Translations under genes and position numbers: made by a program
Origin: Streptomyces sp. HPF1205
GTDB taxonomy: Bacteria > Actinomycetota > Actinomycetes > Streptomycetales > Streptomycetaceae
Length of the DNA: 42,634 nucleotides
Reading direction: 5' to 3'
Assembly: GCF_020400825.1 (NCBI RefSeq)
Contig: NZ_JAINVH010000049.1
Location: 1-42,634 of the forward strand
Shown here: positions 38,700 through 42,634 of the stretch, piece by piece
Numbering within the stretch: position 1 is the stretch's first letter
How the letters are laid out: each line of letters starts with the position of its first letter
The notes under the pieces: generated by a model
What the model saw: the letters and a program-made list of their open reading frames with translations, nothing else
Told to the model about the DNA's origin: nothing
The model's database searches: none

Positions 38700-40151
38700 T
38701 CAGCCGACCGTGCAGGCCGCGCCGTTCAGGGAGAACGAGGACGGTTTGGCGAAGGAACCGGAATAGGTCCCCTGGAAGCCGAAGCTCTGGCTGCCGGCCA
38801 CCGGGATCTGCGGGTTGTACGAGACGTTCGTGGCGACCACGGCCCCGGAGGACGGGCTGATGGTGGCATTCCAGGCGTTCGTCACGGTCTGGCCGGACGG
38901 GAGGGTGAAGGCGACCTTCCAGCCGTTGACCGCGGCGGAGCCGGTGTTGGCCACCGTCACGTTCGCCGTGAAGCCGTTGGACCACGAGTTGGTGTCGTAC
39001 GTGACCTTGCAACCGCCGCCGCCGGTCCCGCCGGTCGTGGTCCCACCGGTCGTGGTCCCACCGGTGGTCGTTCCGCCGGTGGTGGTGCCACCCGTGGTGG
39101 TCCCGCCGGTGATGGTGCCGCCCGTGGTCGTTCCGCCGGTGGTGGTCCCGCCGGTCGTGGTGCCGCCCGTGGTCGTCCCACCCGTACTCGTACCGCCGGT
39201 CGTGGTGGTGCCGGAGCCGTCGAGGCCGAAGAAGTGGATGGCCTTGGCCGCCATGCCGGTGGTGGGCAGGACGTGGCCCGCGCCCTCGACGCTGATCGCC
39301 TCGACCTCCACGGTGCCGGCCGCGTTGGCGAAGCTACGCCGGTCCCAGCCCGACTGCACCTGGTCGGTCGAGGTCGGGGTCTGGCTCAGGCCGAAGACGT
39401 TCGTCCACTGGTCGACCTCTTCCTGGAGCAGCTGGTAGGGCACGAGGGGATCCGCCGTGCCGTGCCAGAGCTGTACGCGGGGCCGGGGACCGGAGTAGCC
39501 CGGGTAGGCCTGGCGTACGGCGTCGCCCCACTCCTGCGGCGTCTTGTCCATGTGCCCGTTGACGCACTTGCTGGTGCTCGGCGGGAAGTCCGCGGCGTCG
39601 GCGAAGCAGGTGAAGGGCACGCCCATGAACACCGACCCGGCGGCGAACACGTCCGGGTAGTCGGCGAGCAGGGCGTTGGTCTCCTGGCCGCCGGAGGAAC
39701 TGCCGGTGGCGTAGACCCGGTGCGGATCGCCGCCGTAGTGCTGCTCGGTGTAGGTGACCATCGAGACGATCGAGGAGGGGTCACTGCCGCCGTTGTGGGT
39801 CTTGGACTCCTGCGACCACACGTCGAAGCAGTTGCTCATGGCCGTCTGCTTGGTCGCGGTCGGGTAGATCACGATGAAGCCGTACTGATCGGCCAGCGAC
39901 TTGAACTCGCTGGACTGGTAGAAGCCAGGGCCGCTGCCGCCACAGGGGTGCATGGCCACCACGATCGCCGGGTTGGCGCGGACGGAATCCGGGACGTAGA
40001 TGTACATCTGCAGATTGCCGGGATTCGACCCGAAATCGGGAACCGCGACCAGCGACGCGGCCGACGCCGACGACGGAATGGCGATCACGGCGCCCACGGT
40101 GATCAGCAAGGTGGTGACGAGCGCGGCGAGCGCGGCTCTGATTCGCGTCAT
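38700..40151 (-). CDS. Secreted CE1-type esterase with CBM2
   Basis: 483 residues. Signal peptide 1-31 (AALVTTLLITVGAVIAIPSS, ASA site). The catalytic domain (35-310) is of the PHB-depolymerase/acetyl-xylan or feruloyl esterase type: MHPCGGSGPGFYQSSEFKSL, nucleophile Ser152 in ATGSSSGGQETNALLADYPD, Asp in LWHGTADPLVPYQ and His in VEGAGHVLPTTG. Residues about 315-380 are a GGTTT repeat linker. A type 2 carbohydrate-binding module closes the protein: CKVTYDTNSWSNGFTANVTV, VNGWKVAFTLPSGQTVTNAW, with Trp residues for cellulose or xylan binding. GAGGAGG precedes the ATG and a consensus promoter lies upstream. It likely removes ester groups from plant cell-wall xylan. Confidence 0.92.
   Translation of the reverse strand: MTRIRAALAALVTTLLITVGAVIAIPSSASAASLVAVPDFGSNPGNLQMYIYVPDSVRANPAIVVAMHPCGGSGPGFYQSSEFKSLADQYGFIVIYPTATKQTAMSNCFDVWSQESKTHNGGSDPSSIVSMVTYTEQHYGGDPHRVYATGSSSGGQETNALLADYPDVFAAGSVFMGVPFTCFADAADFPPSTSKCVNGHMDKTPQEWGDAVRQAYPGYSGPRPRVQLWHGTADPLVPYQLLQEEVDQWTNVFGLSQTPTSTDQVQSGWDRRSFANAAGTVEVEAISVEGAGHVLPTTGMAAKAIHFFGLDGSGTTTTGGTSTGGTTTGGTTTGGTTTGGTTTGGTITGGTTTGGTTTGGTTTGGTTTGGTTTGGTGGGGCKVTYDTNSWSNGFTANVTVANTGSAAVNGWKVAFTLPSGQTVTNAWNATISPSSGAVVATNVSYNPQIPVAGSQSFGFQGTYSGSFAKPSSFSLNGAACTVG
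39022..39210. repeat. 15-base tandem repeats coding the esterase linker
   Basis: About a dozen units of the form (c)cgccggtggtggt with small changes encode GGTTT on the minus strand. Periodicity is 15 bases. They are similar in principle to the GH12 tail repeats but use different codons and Thr instead of Ser. Confidence 0.85.
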
Positions 40152-40185
40152 GCTGCCTCCTCATTGACTGCCCGCCACGGAAACG

Positions 40186-40214
40186 AAGTTAGGCGTTCGT
40201 GCGACTGTCGTCAA
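40186..40214 (-). promoter_or_regulatory. HrdB-like promoter of the esterase gene
   Basis: On the minus strand TTGACG (40214-40209) and TAACTT (40191-40186) are separated by exactly 17 bases, with the ATG 35 bases further on. This is close to the vegetative sigma consensus. No CebR box is visible nearby. Confidence 0.7.
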
Positions 40215-40300
40215 TAATGTGACGAGCTTTCGCGGAGGACACCTACGCCCGGCCCGGCCCCTGCGGCCCGCCCGGGGTGCGGCCCGCCTACGCTTTCCCC

Positions 40301-41143
40301 GTGACCAGCGCATCCGCGAGCGACATCGAGGCGGGGGCGGCTCCCCGCCCCCAGTCACTGCTGCTGAGCTTCTTCGGCATCCACGTACTGGGCCGGAACA
40401 CCGCCGTGTCGTCGGCCGGCGTGATCGACGTGCTGGGGCGCGTCGGCGTCAGTGAGGAGGCCGTACGCTCCACGCTGACCCGGATGGTCCGGCGCGGCCT
40501 GCTGGAACGCCACCGGCGCGGCCGCAAGACGTACTTCGGGCTCACCGCCCGCTCGGCCAAGGTGCTCAAGGACGGCCAGGAGCGCATCTGGGAGACGGGC
40601 GTGCTCAACCGGGACTGGGACGGCACCTGGACGGTGGTCGGCTACTCGTTTCCCGACGCCTGGCGCAGCGAGCGGCACGACCTGCGCTCCCGGCTGCTGT
40701 GGGGCGGCTTCGGGCTGCTGCAGAGCGGCATGTGGGCCGCGCCCAGGCGGGTGGACGTGGCCGCGCTGATCGAAGGGCTGGGCCTGGACGCCCACATCAA
40801 GGCCTTCCAGGGCTGCGTGGTCGCGCCCACGGAGGCCGGCCCGCTGGTGGCAGCGGCCTACGACATACCGGCCATCGTCAGCCGCCACGAGGCGTTCCTG
40901 GCCCGCTGGGACACGCGGGAGGCCGCGGCCGGCATCGAGGAGGACGCCCTGGCCCAGCAGTTGCTGCTGCACACCGACTGGCTCGACGTCGTACGCCGGG
41001 ACCCGCACCTGCCGGCCGAGCACCTCCCGGCGGACTGGCCGGCGGTCCGGGCCGAGCGCCTGTTCCAGCGGCTGGCGCTGCGCTGCGAGGAGCCGGCCCG
41101 GGCGCACGCCGCCGGAATCCTGGACACCGTCGACATCGGGTGA
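40301..41143 (+). CDS. PaaX-like transcriptional regulator
   Basis: 280 residues. The N-terminal winged HTH reads SLLLSFFGIHVLGRNTAVSS, then VGVSEEAVRSTLTRMVRRGL and RHRRGRKTYFGLTARS. The middle (WDGTWTVVGYSFPDAWRSER) and C-terminal parts (ALAQQLLLHTDWLDVVRRDP, then LPADWPA) are those of PaaX family repressors, which control phenylacetate or other aromatic/CoA degradation genes. The GTG at 40301 is chosen because a TACGCT -10 box lies six bases upstream, fitting a leaderless transcript; a longer reading from 40277 lacks a ribosome site. No catabolic genes adjoin it, so the target is unknown. Confidence 0.9.
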   Translation: MTSASASDIEAGAAPRPQSLLLSFFGIHVLGRNTAVSSAGVIDVLGRVGVSEEAVRSTLTRMVRRGLLERHRRGRKTYFGLTARSAKVLKDGQERIWETGVLNRDWDGTWTVVGYSFPDAWRSERHDLRSRLLWGGFGLLQSGMWAAPRRVDVAALIEGLGLDAHIKAFQGCVVAPTEAGPLVAAAYDIPAIVSRHEAFLARWDTREAAAGIEEDALAQQLLLHTDWLDVVRRDPHLPAEHLPADWPAVRAERLFQRLALRCEEPARAHAAGILDTVDIG

Positions 41144-41192
41144 GGGCGGTCGCCCGGCGGGGACGTCGCCGCGGCGGCAGCCGGCGCGGACG

Positions 41193-41537
41193 TCACCGCA
41201 CCAGGAGGACGGACGCGCCGGCCGCGAGGACGAGGCAGGTGCTGACGACCGTCGCCGCCAGGCACCGCAGTTTCACCCGCAGGTAGCGCGCCGAGTACTC
41301 GTGGCGCAGCTCGACCGCGCGATCGCGGATGCGCTCCAGCATCACCCGCGAGGCGGCCGTGCGGTCGGCGAGGTAGACCCGCTCGATCTCCTCGCGCTGG
41401 GCGGTGGTGAGCCAGGGCAACTGCTCGGTGAAGGCACGGGCCTGACGCTGGGCGCGCACCACTTCCGCGTGCCACATCAGGTACCCCTCGACCTCGACGT
41501 GCCACGGGCCGTGGTCGCCGTTCATGTCCCGGTGCAT
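41193..41537 (-). CDS. Small tail-anchored membrane protein next to ctaD
   Basis: 114 residues, mostly charged helix (MWHAEVVRAQRQARAFTEQL, TTAQREEIERVYLADRTAAS) ending in one membrane helix (LAATVVSTCLVLAAGASVLL) with a single Arg after it. It follows the cytochrome oxidase gene by about 35 bases on the same strand, so it may be co-transcribed. Met5 is an alternative start; neither has a strong ribosome site. Proteins of this kind appear near some streptomycete ctaD copies, but no function is known. Confidence 0.65.
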   Translation of the reverse strand: MHRDMNGDHGPWHVEVEGYLMWHAEVVRAQRQARAFTEQLPWLTTAQREEIERVYLADRTAASRVMLERIRDRAVELRHEYSARYLRVKLRCLAATVVSTCLVLAAGASVLLVR

Positions 41538-41571
41538 GGCGGTGCGCCCTGGGCGTGTGCTCGGATCCCGC

Positions 41572-42634
41572 TCATTTGTGCCTGTCGCCGGGGGCGATGG
41601 TCCTCGACAGGTCGGGGCGGGTGGACAGCGCCTCCACGGTGGCGATGTCGGGGTGGTGCAGGTCGAAGGCCGGCGATTCGGAGCGGATACGGGGCAGCGT
41701 GAGGAAGTTGTGCCGCGGCGGCGGGCACGAGGTGGCCCACTCCAGCGAGCGGCCGTAGCCCCACGGGTCGTCCACCTCGACCCTCCTGCCGTACTTCGCC
41801 GTCTTCCACACGTTGTAGAGGAACGGCAGCATCGACAGGCCCAGCAGGAAGGAGCTGATGCTGGAGATCGTGTTCAGGGTGGTGAAGCCGTCGGCGGCCA
41901 GGTAGTCGGCGTAGCGGCGGGGCATGCCCTCGACGCCGAGCCAGTGCTGGACCAGGAACGTGCCGTGGAAGCCGAAGAACAGCGTCCAGAAGGTGATCTT
42001 GCCCAGCCGCTCGTCGAGCATCTTGCCGGTCATCTTCGGCCACCAGAAGTGGAAGCCGGCGAACATCGCGAACACCACGGTGCCGAACACCACGTAGTGG
42101 AAGTGCGCCACCACGAAGTAGGAGTCCGAGACGTGGAAGTCCAGCGGCGGCGCCGCGAGGATGACACCGGTCAGACCACCGAACAGAAACGTGACGAGGA
42201 AGCCGGCCGCCCACAGCAGCGGCGTCTCGAAACTCAGCGAGCCCCTCCACATCGTGCCGATCCAGTTGAAGAACTTCACCCCGGTCGGCACCGCGATCAG
42301 GAAGGTCATGAAGGAGAAGAACGGCAGCAGCACCGAACCCGTGACGTACATGTGGTGCGCCCACACGGTCACCGACAGGCCGGCGATCGCGATGGTCGCG
42401 CCGATCAGACCGATGTAGCCGAACATCGGCTTGCGGGCGAAGACCGGGATGACCTCGGAGATGATGCCGAAGAACGGCAGGGCGATGATGTACACCTCGG
42501 GATGGCCGAAGAACCAGAAGAGGTGCTGCCACAGGATCGGACCGCCGTTGGCGCCGTCGAAGACGTGCGCCCCGAACTTGCGGTCCGCCTCCAGGCACAG
42601 CAGGGCGGCGGCCAGCACTGGGAAGGCCAGCAGT
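41572..42634 (-). CDS. ctaD: Cytochrome c oxidase subunit I, C-terminal part (5' end outside window)
   Basis: 354 codons are visible and the frame is still open at the right edge. Motifs of aa3-type subunit I are present: WFFGHPEVYIIALP with the Cu-B His and the His-Tyr crosslink pair, TVWAHHMYVTG with two further Cu-B histidines, FDVG-like proton-channel residues, and DSYFVVAHFHYVVFG with the haem a and a3 histidines. About seven membrane helices are seen. It is the catalytic core of terminal oxidase in the cell membrane, reducing oxygen while pumping protons. The segment CLEADRKFGAHVFDGANGG is a slight variant of the usual loop. No ctaC or ctaE is seen here, so this may be a secondary copy. 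Confidence 0.95.
   Translation of the reverse strand, partial: LLAFPVLAAALLCLEADRKFGAHVFDGANGGPILWQHLFWFFGHPEVYIIALPFFGIISEVIPVFARKPMFGYIGLIGATIAIAGLSVTVWAHHMYVTGSVLLPFFSFMTFLIAVPTGVKFFNWIGTMWRGSLSFETPLLWAAGFLVTFLFGGLTGVILAAPPLDFHVSDSYFVVAHFHYVVFGTVVFAMFAGFHFWWPKMTGKMLDERLGKITFWTLFFGFHGTFLVQHWLGVEGMPRRYADYLAADGFTTLNTISSISSFLLGLSMLPFLYNVWKTAKYGRRVEVDDPWGYGRSLEWATSCPPPRHNFLTLPRIRSESPAFDLHHPDIATVEALSTRPDLSRTIAPGDRHK

Noticed and set aside
39022..39210. Regular 15-base repeats that look like a small CRISPR or minisatellite
   Set aside because: They have no spacers and encode a Gly-Thr linker in frame; the same holds for 35681-35865.

Overview
The window is very GC-rich, with the codon bias, GTG starts and gene families of a Streptomyces or close relative: an ECF42 sigma factor, a DUF5753/DUF397 pair, a DUF2690 protein, Ku, a CebR-type operator and several apparently leaderless genes. 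It reads as accessory chromosome. Short regulatory or stress operons alternate with large secreted proteins, small orphan genes and visible gene remnants. Both ends cut through genes: a secreted beta-propeller-like protein on the left and cytochrome oxidase subunit I on the right. I see no rRNA, tRNA, CRISPR array or transposase.

Region by region. 1-2000 holds a secreted repeat protein and a helical protein of unknown function followed by a frame-broken coiled-coil gene. 2070-4346 is an ECF42 module: a DinB-like enzyme, a YCII/DGPF protein and the sigma factor, with two near-identical promoter boxes in front of the first two genes. 4437-6057 holds an HTH protein, a shortened dihydrofolate-reductase-like protein and an EthD-like protein. 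6192-8973 carries a STAND NTPase coupled to a tiny upstream ORF. 9002-13635 is an ABC exporter operon facing a two-component system across a striking inverted repeat. 13859-18528 is a patchwork of a monooxygenase, a Fic protein, an eroded DUF5753 regulator beside an intact DUF397 gene, a lipoprotein, a protein-kinase stub and a SMI1/KNR4 protein.

18721-29822 holds Ku and two giant secreted proteins read on the minus strand: a LamG-domain protein and then a 2124-residue RHS/YD-repeat protein. The RHS protein ends in a cysteine-rich C-terminal domain I cannot name. A strong hairpin lies between the two genes and another follows the second. 30161-35524 holds a DUF2690 HTH membrane protein, a DsbA/FrnE-like protein, an SDR divergent from an HTH/MmyB-like regulator, a YunG-like protein, a possible 17-residue ORF and an alpha/beta hydrolase.

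35660-40151 contains two plant-polymer-type secreted proteins. One is a GH12 endoglucanase homologue controlled by a perfect CebR box. The other is a CE1-type esterase with a Gly-Thr linker and a CBM2. Between them lie a VOC protein and a serine hydrolase. The right end holds a PaaX-like regulator, a small membrane protein and ctaD.

Functionally, the ECF42 module, the ABC/two-component unit and the SDR/regulator pair each look self-contained, with the regulator beside its likely target. The most unusual material is the STAND/micro-ORF pair, the RHS C-terminal domain, the Fic protein with a variant active-site motif, and the GH12 protein that appears to lack its acid/base glutamate and has a repeat tail but no binding module.
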